The notes beneath the pieces were generated by a model that saw nothing but the letters and a program-made list of their open reading frames with translations, did no database searches and was not told the DNA's origin. A stretch of DNA of 30,005 nt from the NCBI GenBank assembly GCA_964511185.1, contig CAZEDU010000060.1:1-30005 (forward strand), in the 5' to 3' direction. Both the position numbers and the translations under genes were made by a program. Source of the stretch: CAZEDU01 sp964511185 (lineage in GTDB: Bacteria > Myxococcota > Myxococcia > Myxococcales > Myxococcaceae). Shown here in pieces: positions 24,045 through 30,005 of the stretch (positions are counted from its first letter, which is position 1; each line of letters begins with the position of its first letter).

Positions 24045-26585
24045 TCAGCGCCTCCAGGCGGAGAATTGCGGCATCGCCCGCTCGCGGAGGGCGACGTCCT
24101 GCGCGAGCCGCTCGAGCGTCTGGGCCACCGACTGTCTCACCGCATCGTTCGGATGCGCAGACAGGTGCGCGCGGACCTCATCGAGGTGACGCCGCTCGCG
24201 CAGGTTGCCGAGCGCCTCCACGACGCGACGGAAGATGAACGGCGCTTGGGCCACGCGCTGCTCGACCTCTGACCAGCGCGTGCGCAGCTGACTCCAGAAG
24301 GCGTCGCGCGCGATGGGGTTCGCGAGCAGACCGGACACGACCGTCGCGAAGTCCTGCAGCGGCACGTCGTCGCTGAAGGCCACCTGCTGCGCGCGCTGCG
24401 CGAGCGCCGGCGCCTCGAAGGCGGTCAGCCCACCCAAGTAGCGGCGGCGGAACGCGGGGTCCTTCTCGCTCCGGTATGCGGCGAGCAGCTGGTCAAAGAA
24501 CGCCGCGTCTCCCTGCCGTGCGGCGACGTGCACCGCAACGTCGTGCAGGTTGGCCTCCAGCGCGTCTTTCTTCCCCTCGAGCACGGGGACAATCCGCTTC
24601 GACAGCTCGCGCGCGCCCGCGTCGTCTCGCCCCAACCCCACCACCGCGCGGGCGAGCGCGGCGCGGCGCAGACGGGCCGCCGTGTCCTCCTGCGCGCCCG
24701 CGTCCCAGCCCAGCGTTTCGAGTGCGCCGCCGAGCAGCTCACGCACGAACTGGCGGAAGCGCGGCAGCTCCGCGTCCGGCACCAGGCGGTAGTCGATGAG
24801 GGACAGCCGGCCGACCAGCTCGTCGAGCACCGCGTAGTCGCGCTCGTTGCGATAGCGCTCGACCAGCGCGAGCAAGCTCGGCAGCTCCGCCTCACCCGAG
24901 CGGACCAGCGCCCAACGGTCGGCGAGGAGCGAGATGCGCTCCGATGGCTCGAGCGCGTCGAGGTTCGCCGCGAGCGCTTGCAACGCCAAATCGCTGTAGC
25001 CCACGCGGTAGAAGCCCGTGCTGCCGCCGTTGCCGCACACCCACTTGAGCTCGCCCGCCACCGGCAACCGAACCGACTCGGCGCGCGACTCGAGCAGCAG
25101 GCGGTGCTCGCGGACGCCCTGCGAGTCGCGGTACCGCAGCACCACCGGGACCGGCCACACCTCGTCGCTCTTCGCCTTCGGCTCGCCGTAGAAGCGGCGC
25201 TGCGAGAGCGTCACCGTGTCGCCCTTCCAGTCGAGCGCGACGAGCGGAAAACCGCTCTGGCGAATCCACGTGTCCGCCACCTTCTGCACCGGCTGGCTCG
25301 AGGCCTCGCCGAGCGCGCGCCACAGGTCGTCCGCCACCGCGTTCGCGCGCGCGTGGCGCTTCATGTACTGGCGAATGCCGTCGCGGAACTTGTCGGCGCC
25401 GATCCACCCTTCGAGCATGAGGAGCACCGCGCCGCCCTTCTCGTAGGTGATGGCGTCGAAGTTCTCGGTCGCCTGGTGCGCGTTGAGGACTTCGCCGCGG
25501 ATGGGGTGCGTCGACGAGAGCGCGTCGAGGCCGAGGGCGCTCGCGGTGCCCGTCTGAAAGTCGAGCCACACGCGCCACTCAGGCTTCCATTGATCCACGA
25601 TTTTGTAGGCCATCCACGTGGCGAACGCCTCGTTGAGCCACAGATCGTCCCACCACACCATCGTCACCCAGTTGCCGAACCATTGATGCGCGAGCTCGTG
25701 GGTGATGACCTCCGCGATGCGCTTCTGCACCGGCACCGAGGCCGTCGCGGGGTCGACGAGCAGCGCCACCTCCCGGTAGGTGATGAGGCCCGCGTTCTCC
25801 ATCGCGCCCGCCTCGAAGTCAGGCACGCCGACCTGATCCACCTTCCCGAACGCGTACGGCAGCCCGAAGTAGTCCTGCAGCTTGGGCAGCACCGCGAGCG
25901 CGACCTCTTGGCCAAAGCGCGTCAGGTGAATCTTCTCGGGCACCGCCCAGGTGCGCACCGGCACGCCCACCGCCTTCTCTTCCGCGCAAGGCTCGAGCGC
26001 GCCGACCGCGAGCGCGATGAGGTACGAGCTCAAGACTTCCGTCTCCGCGAAGCGCACGAGGCGGCGCTCACCGCGCGGCGTGTCTTCGATGACCGCGCCG
26101 TTGCCGATCGCCGCGACGCCCTTCGGCACGTCCAGCGAAATCGACCAGCGCGCTTTGAACGAAGGCTCGTCGAAGCAAGGGAAGAGCCGGCGCGCGTCCG
26201 CGGCCTCGAACTGCGTCACCGCCACCTGGCCCGCTTGATAGAGCCCGCGCAGGCCCGGGGTGAACGCGCCCCTCCACTCCAACTCGAGCGCTCCGCGGCC
26301 CTCCGCCAGCGGCTTTTCGAATTCGAGCGCGAGGGTCTCGCTCTCCGCCGCCGCGCGGGCGGTCGCCTTCACCGCGCCGGACGATGTCACGTACTCCGCG
26401 CGGGTGATGGACAGGTCGATGCCGTGCAGCACGATTTGCGACGTGCCGCGCTTCAGCTCGAGCTCGATGGTTTGGCGGCCCTCGAAGCGCTTCTCGTCGA
26501 GGTTCAGCGTCAGGTGGGCCGAGTAGCGGTGCGGCCGGACGGCCGGGTCGAGGCGGAAGTTCTTGTCGTGAAGGTCGAAGGACAT
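24045..26585 (-). CDS. M1 family aminopeptidase
   Basis: An 846-residue zinc aminopeptidase that removes N-terminal residues from peptides. The domain order is the M1 one: beta-sandwich (1-200), catalytic thermolysin-like domain with the substrate motif GAMEN (260-264) and the zinc site HELAH (296-300) plus Glu319 in WLNEAFATWM, then a small beta domain and an ERAP1-type helical C-domain (about 530-840). There is no signal peptide, so it is cytoplasmic. The ATG at 26585 is chosen; the frame opens 12 codons upstream at a TTG, and neither has a good Shine-Dalgarno site. Its sequence is closer to the eukaryotic ERAP/puromycin-sensitive type than to E. coli PepN, as judged by the C-domain; this is from memory. 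Confidence 0.92.
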   Translation of the reverse strand: MSFDLHDKNFRLDPAVRPHRYSAHLTLNLDEKRFEGRQTIELELKRGTSQIVLHGIDLSITRAEYVTSSGAVKATARAAAESETLALEFEKPLAEGRGALELEWRGAFTPGLRGLYQAGQVAVTQFEAADARRLFPCFDEPSFKARWSISLDVPKGVAAIGNGAVIEDTPRGERRLVRFAETEVLSSYLIALAVGALEPCAEEKAVGVPVRTWAVPEKIHLTRFGQEVALAVLPKLQDYFGLPYAFGKVDQVGVPDFEAGAMENAGLITYREVALLVDPATASVPVQKRIAEVITHELAHQWFGNWVTMVWWDDLWLNEAFATWMAYKIVDQWKPEWRVWLDFQTGTASALGLDALSSTHPIRGEVLNAHQATENFDAITYEKGGAVLLMLEGWIGADKFRDGIRQYMKRHARANAVADDLWRALGEASSQPVQKVADTWIRQSGFPLVALDWKGDTVTLSQRRFYGEPKAKSDEVWPVPVVLRYRDSQGVREHRLLLESRAESVRLPVAGELKWVCGNGGSTGFYRVGYSDLALQALAANLDALEPSERISLLADRWALVRSGEAELPSLLALVERYRNERDYAVLDELVGRLSLIDYRLVPDAELPRFRQFVRELLGGALETLGWDAGAQEDTAARLRRAALARAVVGLGRDDAGARELSKRIVPVLEGKKDALEANLHDVAVHVAARQGDAAFFDQLLAAYRSEKDPAFRRRYLGGLTAFEAPALAQRAQQVAFSDDVPLQDFATVVSGLLANPIARDAFWSQLRTRWSEVEQRVAQAPFIFRRVVEALGNLRERRHLDEVRAHLSAHPNDAVRQSVAQTLERLAQDVALRERAMPQFSAWRR

Positions 26586-26665
26586 GACCAGAGGCGTAAT
26601 GTCCTTCGAGCCTTCGGGCAACAGGGTCGAGGCGATTTGATGCCTCGATGTCGAGCCGCGCGGAG

Positions 26666-27235
26666 CTAGTCCGGAATCGCGGCGGCCTGAGCGGCCACGG
26701 CGGCGAGCACTTGTTGACGGAGCGCCACGAAGGGGCTCAGGCCGCCGTTCAGCTTGGGGATGTTCTGGCCGAAGATGTTGTCGAAGCCGACGCCGAGCTG
26801 CTGGATGATCTGCTGCACTCCGACGTAGGCGTTGCGTTGATCAGGGTTGGTGCTGGAGGCCCACTTGCTGCTGATGCTGAGCGCCGTGCGGAGCTCGGCC
26901 AAGTAAGCCGCCTCTTCACGCAGGTACGCCAGCGACGAGACCGGCGTCGCGTCCGGGTTACCGGTCCTCGCGTCGTTGAGCTGGAGATGGAGATCGTCGT
27001 AGTTCTCGCGCATGCCTTGCAGCGTCGCCTGGATGTCCGGGAGCGAATCGCGGGCCGCCTGCAGGAACGCCTTGGCGCTGCTCGACTTCTGCAGCTCCGC
27101 CCGATGGGCGCGAAGCTGCGCGGCGCGGCGCTTCATCTCGGCGCGGCGCTGTTGCGGGGTGAGCTTCTTGTTCTTCTTCGTCCGACGCGCGAGGGCGTTG
27201 AGGCGGCTTGCGCCAACCGCTGAGGTACCTGCCAC
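26666..27235 (-). CDS. uncharacterised helical protein
   Basis: A 189-residue protein with no family that I recognise. The first 50 residues are very basic (RRTKKNKKLTPQQRRAEMKRR), the middle is a long Glu/Gln/Leu helix that may form a coiled coil, and the end is hydrophobic (VALRQQVLAAVAAQAAAI). There is no signal peptide or membrane helix. The GTG start has GGAG 6 bases upstream, which supports real translation. It sits upstream of the aminopeptidase on the same strand with about 80 bp between, and is divergent from the next gene. Confidence 0.65.
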   Translation of the reverse strand: MAGTSAVGASRLNALARRTKKNKKLTPQQRRAEMKRRAAQLRAHRAELQKSSSAKAFLQAARDSLPDIQATLQGMRENYDDLHLQLNDARTGNPDATPVSSLAYLREEAAYLAELRTALSISSKWASSTNPDQRNAYVGVQQIIQQLGVGFDNIFGQNIPKLNGGLSPFVALRQQVLAAVAAQAAAIPD

Positions 27236-27460
27236 GGTTCACTCCGGTGAGGGGGTTGCGAACGGCGAGGAGCAGACGCTACCCGAGCCGCGTCGGCCGC
27301 CCAAGTGCCCCACCGCCGAGCGAGAAAAAGTGAACAACTTTCTAAGCGTACAAACGCTCCAGCTAGGGCGACGACTCGAGGCCGCGGGCGAGAGCCAATG
27401 GGCTCTACTCCGGACGTCCTTGCTGAGCCGGTTCTCAAACGTGAAATACTTCAATCGAAG

Positions 27461-28045
27461 ATGAGCCGAGCCCATCAACTGATGACCGTGTTGAGGAGCC
27501 GGCGCACCAATGAACGTCCAAGGAACTGGTTGGAGCGCGTCGAGGGGGCGCTGGATGCCTGCGCGACACTGGACGAGGATGCATTTCGGACGCTCGTAGT
27601 CGCCATCAATGGACCACTCGCGGACGAGCAGCGCCACATCGAGGAGGACCCCAAGGCCTTCGTCGAGTTCTGGCGCCGACTCGCCGAGCGCTTCCCGGAC
27701 GACCCGAGGTTTCGAGCACGGTACGCCGATACGCTCCTGCTCGTGGGCCGCACGCCCGAGGCGCGCGAAGAGCTGCTCCGAGCGCTGGACGCAGATTCCA
27801 GACTCCTCTACAGCATGGGTGGCGACTGGGGCGACGTCATGGAGCGCGCGGGCGGTCGTGACTGGGCAGCATGGCGAGCCCATGTGATTCGTGCGGCAGA
27901 GTTTTCGGACCCGGAGGACAACCGCGAGTACATGGAGGAGAAGCTGCAGGAGCTCCTTCCCGACATCGCGAACGATCCCGAGCTGCGAACGGTCGTCCGC
28001 TCAATTCTCGGCGAACGAAAGGATCCCACGACCGGGGCCGCCTGA
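27461..28045 (+). CDS. uncharacterised protein with a TPR-like segment
   Basis: A protein of about 194 residues. The segment RFPDDPRFRARYADTLLLVGRTPEAREELLRAL, in two parts, looks like one or two TPR-type helical hairpins; the rest is acidic and helical. There is no signal peptide. The ATG at 27461 has GAAG close by, and a second in-frame ATG at 27482 is possible; the frame is open to 27305 but that part is basic and runs over a likely promoter area. The 225-bp upstream space holds a small AGCGT-acaa-ACGCT hairpin (27345-27358). I cannot assign a function. Confidence 0.6.
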   Translation: MSRAHQLMTVLRSRRTNERPRNWLERVEGALDACATLDEDAFRTLVVAINGPLADEQRHIEEDPKAFVEFWRRLAERFPDDPRFRARYADTLLLVGRTPEAREELLRALDADSRLLYSMGGDWGDVMERAGGRDWAAWRAHVIRAAEFSDPEDNREYMEEKLQELLPDIANDPELRTVVRSILGERKDPTTGAA

Positions 28046-28137
28046 TGGATCCGCACTCCCGGCCCTTCGCACTTGTTCTCAGCTGTCGGACCGAAGGCTT
28101 CGCGGCTGTCGACTGTCAGCTCGACGCTGGCTGTGTA

Positions 28138-28160
28138 AGTGGGCTTGCGGTGCGCCCACT
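28138..28160. other. inverted repeat between convergent genes
   Basis: AGTGGGC (28138-28144) and GCCCACT (28154-28160) pair perfectly around a 9-base loop, between the stop of the TPR-like gene and the stop of vapC. There is no T-tract; it could be a two-way factor-dependent terminator. Confidence 0.45.
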
Positions 28161-28182
28161 GCCCCGCCGGTGACCTGCCGGC

Positions 28183-28581
28183 TCAATTCGTCTCAGGGTC
28201 GCGGACGGGAAACCCCAGGCGTTCGGCCGCCTTCGCCAGGCGCTCGTCGTACGTCACCAGCGACAGCCTTTGGCCCTGAGCACGCAGGAAATCCATGGTC
28301 GCCAGGTGTAGTGCGTCGAGTGTACGCACCGGCACAGGGAATGGCTCCGTCGCACGCGCCAACACCTGGGGCGCTAAAGCGACGAGGTCCACCCGCCTCA
28401 ACAATCCGTAGCCCAACTCGTCAAAGGCACCCGGCTCGCTCTTCAGGCTGTTGAGCCTCACCCAAAGCTCGTACTCCAAGAGGCGACTCGACGTCAGTCG
28501 AGCGCGCCAAAGGGAGTCGGCCGGTCGGCGCGACTCGCCGAGCAGATGCGCCAAGGCGACCGAAGTGTCGAGGTAAACCAC
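28183..28581 (-). CDS. vapC: VapC-type PIN-domain toxin
   Basis: A 132-residue PIN-domain ribonuclease, the toxin of a type II toxin-antitoxin pair. The acidic active-site residues are Asp5 in VYLDTS, Glu36 or Glu38 in RLLEYELW, Asp89 in TLDALHLAT and Asp112 in VTYDERLAKAAERLG, all in the order expected of VapC. Known VapC toxins cut tRNA or rRNA. The GTG start overlaps the TAG stop of the antitoxin gene by one base (TAGTG), as usual for such operons. The frame is open far upstream but that part overlaps the antitoxin gene. No key residue is missing, so it is probably active. Confidence 0.87.
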   Translation of the reverse strand: MVYLDTSVALAHLLGESRRPADSLWRARLTSSRLLEYELWVRLNSLKSEPGAFDELGYGLLRRVDLVALAPQVLARATEPFPVPVRTLDALHLATMDFLRAQGQRLSLVTYDERLAKAAERLGFPVRDPETN

Positions 28582-28871
28582 TACCGATCGCCTCTGTCCT
28601 TCTCCAAGCCACGCAGGAGTTCTTCCGTCGGCATGGAGGGCTTGGAGGCCGGCGGGACGTCGGAGCGCTCGGCGGCTGGCGTCAGCCAGCCCTCTTCGAT
28701 GAGCCGCGCCGTCACCGCATCGTCCACGCGTCTGGACGCACCGGGCCGCGGAGGAGACAACTCCGCGACCACCTCGTCGCGGTCGGTGACGAAAATCGTC
28801 TCGCCCCGCGAGGCGAGCCTCACGTATTGGCTCAGCTGGTTCTTGAGCTTCTTGATACCTACGACCTTCAT
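28581..28871 (-). CDS. vapB: VapB-type antitoxin (Phd/YefM fold)
   Basis: A 96-residue antitoxin. The N-terminal ~45 residues (MKVVGIKKLKNQLSQYVRLASRG, in two parts, then ETIFVTDRDEVVAELSPP) have the Phd/YefM DNA-binding fold, which binds the operon's own operator. The C-terminal tail, rich in Pro and acidic residues, is where such antitoxins wrap the toxin. There is no Shine-Dalgarno site before the ATG. The predicted transcription start falls at or next to the ATG, so the mRNA may be leaderless. It overlaps vapC by one base. Confidence 0.85.
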   Translation of the reverse strand: MKVVGIKKLKNQLSQYVRLASRGETIFVTDRDEVVAELSPPRPGASRRVDDAVTARLIEEGWLTPAAERSDVPPASKPSMPTEELLRGLEKDRGDR

Positions 28872-28906
28872 GCAGCAATGGTAGCTACTAGTGGCTACTT
28901 CGTCAA
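28872..28906 (-). promoter_or_regulatory. vapBC promoter
   Basis: On the minus strand a -35 box TTGACG (28906-28901), a 17-bp spacer (28900-28884) and a -10 box TACCAT (28883-28878) are followed by six bases and then the vapB ATG. The -35 box matches the sigma-70 consensus at five of six positions and the spacer is ideal. The start of transcription would fall on or next to the A of the ATG. Confidence 0.6.
28881..28898. promoter_or_regulatory. vapBC operator palindrome
   Basis: gtagctact-agtggctac is an 18-bp palindrome with one mismatch (T/C). It fills the spacer between the -35 and -10 boxes of the vapBC promoter, so a bound VapB-VapC complex would block RNA polymerase. This is the usual layout of autoregulated toxin-antitoxin operons. 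Confidence 0.6.
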
Positions 28907-29028
28907 AGCAGCGGAAGTCGAAATGTCACTCGCATTGCGAATGCGCCCGACAATCTCTTGGCGGCCCTGCACGAGGATTTTCAGTTTTGGTGGCAAAGGA
29001 GATACGGCGAAGAGGCGGCCGCTCCGGC

Positions 29029-29418
29029 TCACATTGGCCTGACATGCTTGGCGATGAACACCGCTGCTTCAGCCTTACTGGTTGCACCTTGAGCGACGCC
29101 CAAGGTGAGTTCGACCAGTTCGCCTTCGCTGCAGTCAAGGAACTGCTCGTTCAAGTACAAGAATAGGAACGTCGCTGCGGCCGCCGCTCGCTTTTTGCCA
29201 TCGAGGAACGGATGGTTTTGCGCCATGTGGAAGAGATAGGCGGCCGCCATCTCCGGCAGCGTGGCGTGCAGGTACTTGCCACCAAAAGACGCCTCGGGCG
29301 AAGCAATCGCAGACTCGAGCAAACCGAGGTCTCGAATCCCGTGAATGCCGCCATAGAGGTTGATTTGCTCGGCATGCAGCGCGAGCACTTCGTCGAGCCG
29401 AAGAAAGAGAACCTTCAT
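29029..29418 (-). CDS. doc: Doc-type (Fic fold) death-on-curing toxin
   Basis: A 129-residue toxin. The catalytic motif HPFLDGKKR (residues 69-77) matches the Fic/Doc consensus HxFx(D/E)(G/A)NKR except that Asn is Lys; the opening VLALHAEQINLYGGIHGIRDLGLLESAIASP is typical of Doc. Doc of phage P1 phosphorylates EF-Tu and stops translation. The start ATG overlaps by four bases (ATGA) the stop of an upstream frame, as toxin genes do with their antitoxins. That upstream frame is only a few codons long before an IS630-type element begins, so the antitoxin seems lost. Whether the toxin is still expressed or active is open. Confidence 0.85.
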   Translation of the reverse strand: MKVLFLRLDEVLALHAEQINLYGGIHGIRDLGLLESAIASPEASFGGKYLHATLPEMAAAYLFHMAQNHPFLDGKKRAAAAATFLFLYLNEQFLDCSEGELVELTLGVAQGATSKAEAAVFIAKHVRPM

Positions 29419-29434
29419 TCAGCAAGCCGTTTAA
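29415..29434 (-). pseudogene. remnant of the Doc antitoxin gene
   Basis: Reading upstream from the doc start on the minus strand, a frame ends ...KRLAE-TGA with the TGA overlapping the doc ATG as ATGA. Such an overlap is what a missing antitoxin would leave. The frame can be followed only to about 29434, after which sequence belonging to the IS630-type element begins (its transposase stop is at 29444). The exact border is uncertain because only one end of the element is in the window. Confidence 0.4.
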
Positions 29435-30005
29435 CCCCAGAGATCACCTGTGTTGAACGTGGTAGCCGGAGTGTTTGAACCACTGCCTGCAGTGCCGAGC
29501 AGTTACTCGGTGCCGCGCACGTCGGGCGACGCGCGCAAGGGTATCGGCAGTGCGTGGAGCATGCTTGCGCACGTATTGCTTCTGGAGTGCCCAGCCGGGC
29601 TCGATCGGATTGAAGTCGTGCGAGTACGGAGGTAGGTACAGCACTCGCACGCCAGCCCGTCGGCACCATCGTTTCACTCGGGGATCTCGGTGGGCCTTCA
29701 GGTTGTCGAGAACGATGATGTCCCCGCGCGCGAGGCGCGGAAGAAGCTTCGTTACGAGCCAGCCGACGAAGTTGTCGGCATTCGTTGCCTCAAACATCGT
29801 GCTGAGCAGAAGCCAGCCGGTGACGCGCATCGCGCCCAGCAGGGTGAGGTTCTTGCCCCAGTTCATCGGCGTACGCTCGACGAACTCCTGACCCTTCTTC
29901 ACCCAGGCGTGGGTTCGCGTCATCGCCGCGTTCAGCCCCGATTCGTCGAGGTGGGCTTGATCCGGTCCCGTAGACACCAATCGAGAGGTAGATACGGTGT
30001 CGATC
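29432..30005 (-). mobile_element. IS630-type insertion sequence, partial (one end only)
   Basis: The element runs out of the window at 30005. Its visible end is probably at the TA near 29432-29433, because IS630/Tc1-mariner elements insert into TA dinucleotides; the other end is not visible, so inverted repeats cannot be compared. It carries a transposase whose stop is only about 11 bases from that end. Confidence 0.6.
29444..30005 (-). CDS. IS630 family transposase, 5' end outside the window
   Basis: The C-terminal ~187 residues of an IS630-type transposase (DDE_3 domain). The visible motifs are the first Asp in AHLDESGLNAAM, the second in VLDNLKAHRDP, and the Glu in LPPYSHDFNPIEPGWALQK, in the right order and spacing. 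The frame is open to the window edge, so the N-terminal helix-turn-helix part is simply cut off by the window. There is no internal stop. Confidence 0.9.
   Translation of the reverse strand, partial: IDTVSTSRLVSTGPDQAHLDESGLNAAMTRTHAWVKKGQEFVERTPMNWGKNLTLLGAMRVTGWLLLSTMFEATNADNFVGWLVTKLLPRLARGDIIVLDNLKAHRDPRVKRWCRRAGVRVLYLPPYSHDFNPIEPGWALQKQYVRKHAPRTADTLARVARRARHRVTARHCRQWFKHSGYHVQHR

Noticed and set aside
24528..26669. 713-codon plus-strand frame opposite the aminopeptidase
   Set aside because: A shadow of the M1 gene; the amino-acid bias (His, Arg, Val, Ala, Glu) is what antisense GC-rich coding DNA gives.
28892..29030. Plus-strand segment reading NLLAALHEDFQFWWQRRYG, possibly a gene remnant
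   Set aside because: It looks somewhat coding but is short, has no start signal and matches no family that I recognise.
1..30005. CRISPR arrays, tRNA or rRNA genes
   Set aside because: No regularly spaced repeats, cloverleaf-like sequences or rRNA segments were seen by eye. A tRNAscan and Infernal run would settle it.

Overview
The window is high-GC bacterial DNA with densely packed genes. It is probably from a member of the Myxococcota or a close deltaproteobacterial relative. That is an inference from gene content (a von Willebrand lipoprotein with a Pro/Gly/Asn-rich linker, a phospholipid scramblase-like protein, lipoprotein forms of isoamylase and oligopeptidase B, an HPF/RaiA-type protein next to HtpX and TerC). 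No marker gene such as 16S rRNA is present to prove it. Two runs of ten N (9580-9589 and 12247-12256) are scaffold gaps. Each breaks a real gene and changes its apparent frame, so the true gap lengths are not ten bases.

Layout. Positions 1-1420 are a complete IS701-type insertion sequence whose right end sits on the stop codon of a peptidoglycan hydrolase gene (1417-2097). Then follow a DUF378 membrane protein, a minus-strand pair (von Willebrand lipoprotein, scramblase-like protein), a divergent secreted isoamylase, and a minus-strand run of Gre-like factor, HExxH membrane protein and amidase. Next on the minus strand is a translationally coupled pair: a thioredoxin-like protein with a duplicated Cys/His motif, and an outer-membrane barrel protein. 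From 10178 to 15544 lie a small acetyltransferase, a membrane-anchored protein with a GspG-like C-terminus, a large glycogen-synthase-like glycosyltransferase coupled to an SCP2-like protein, a 369-bp non-coding stretch rich in dyads, and an NhaR-type LysR regulator.

From 15672 to 24008 everything is on the plus strand: HPF/RaiA-like factor, HtpX protease, TerC/Alx transporter, a B12-binding radical SAM protein, an oligopeptidase B lipoprotein, an ArnT-like membrane glycosyltransferase and a methyltransferase. After that come an M1 aminopeptidase and two uncharacterised genes.

The last 2 kb (28183-30005) is an accessory island: a VapBC toxin-antitoxin pair with a promoter and operator that can be read from the sequence, a Doc-type toxin, and an IS630-type element that appears to have replaced the Doc antitoxin.

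The non-coding signals stand out most. A GGGGA-CNG-TCCCC palindrome occurs at three intergenic places (four copies), always just after a stop codon; two places carry a conserved T-tract so that they look like terminators. A 50-bp near-perfect dyad lies at 14522-14571, a palindrome lies inside the vapBC promoter, and palindromic stop codons are shared at 1417-1420 and 6968-6973. I saw no tRNA, rRNA or CRISPR array, and no single wholly new defence or metabolic system. The best candidates for something undescribed are the Cys/His thioredoxin-barrel pair and the repeat family.
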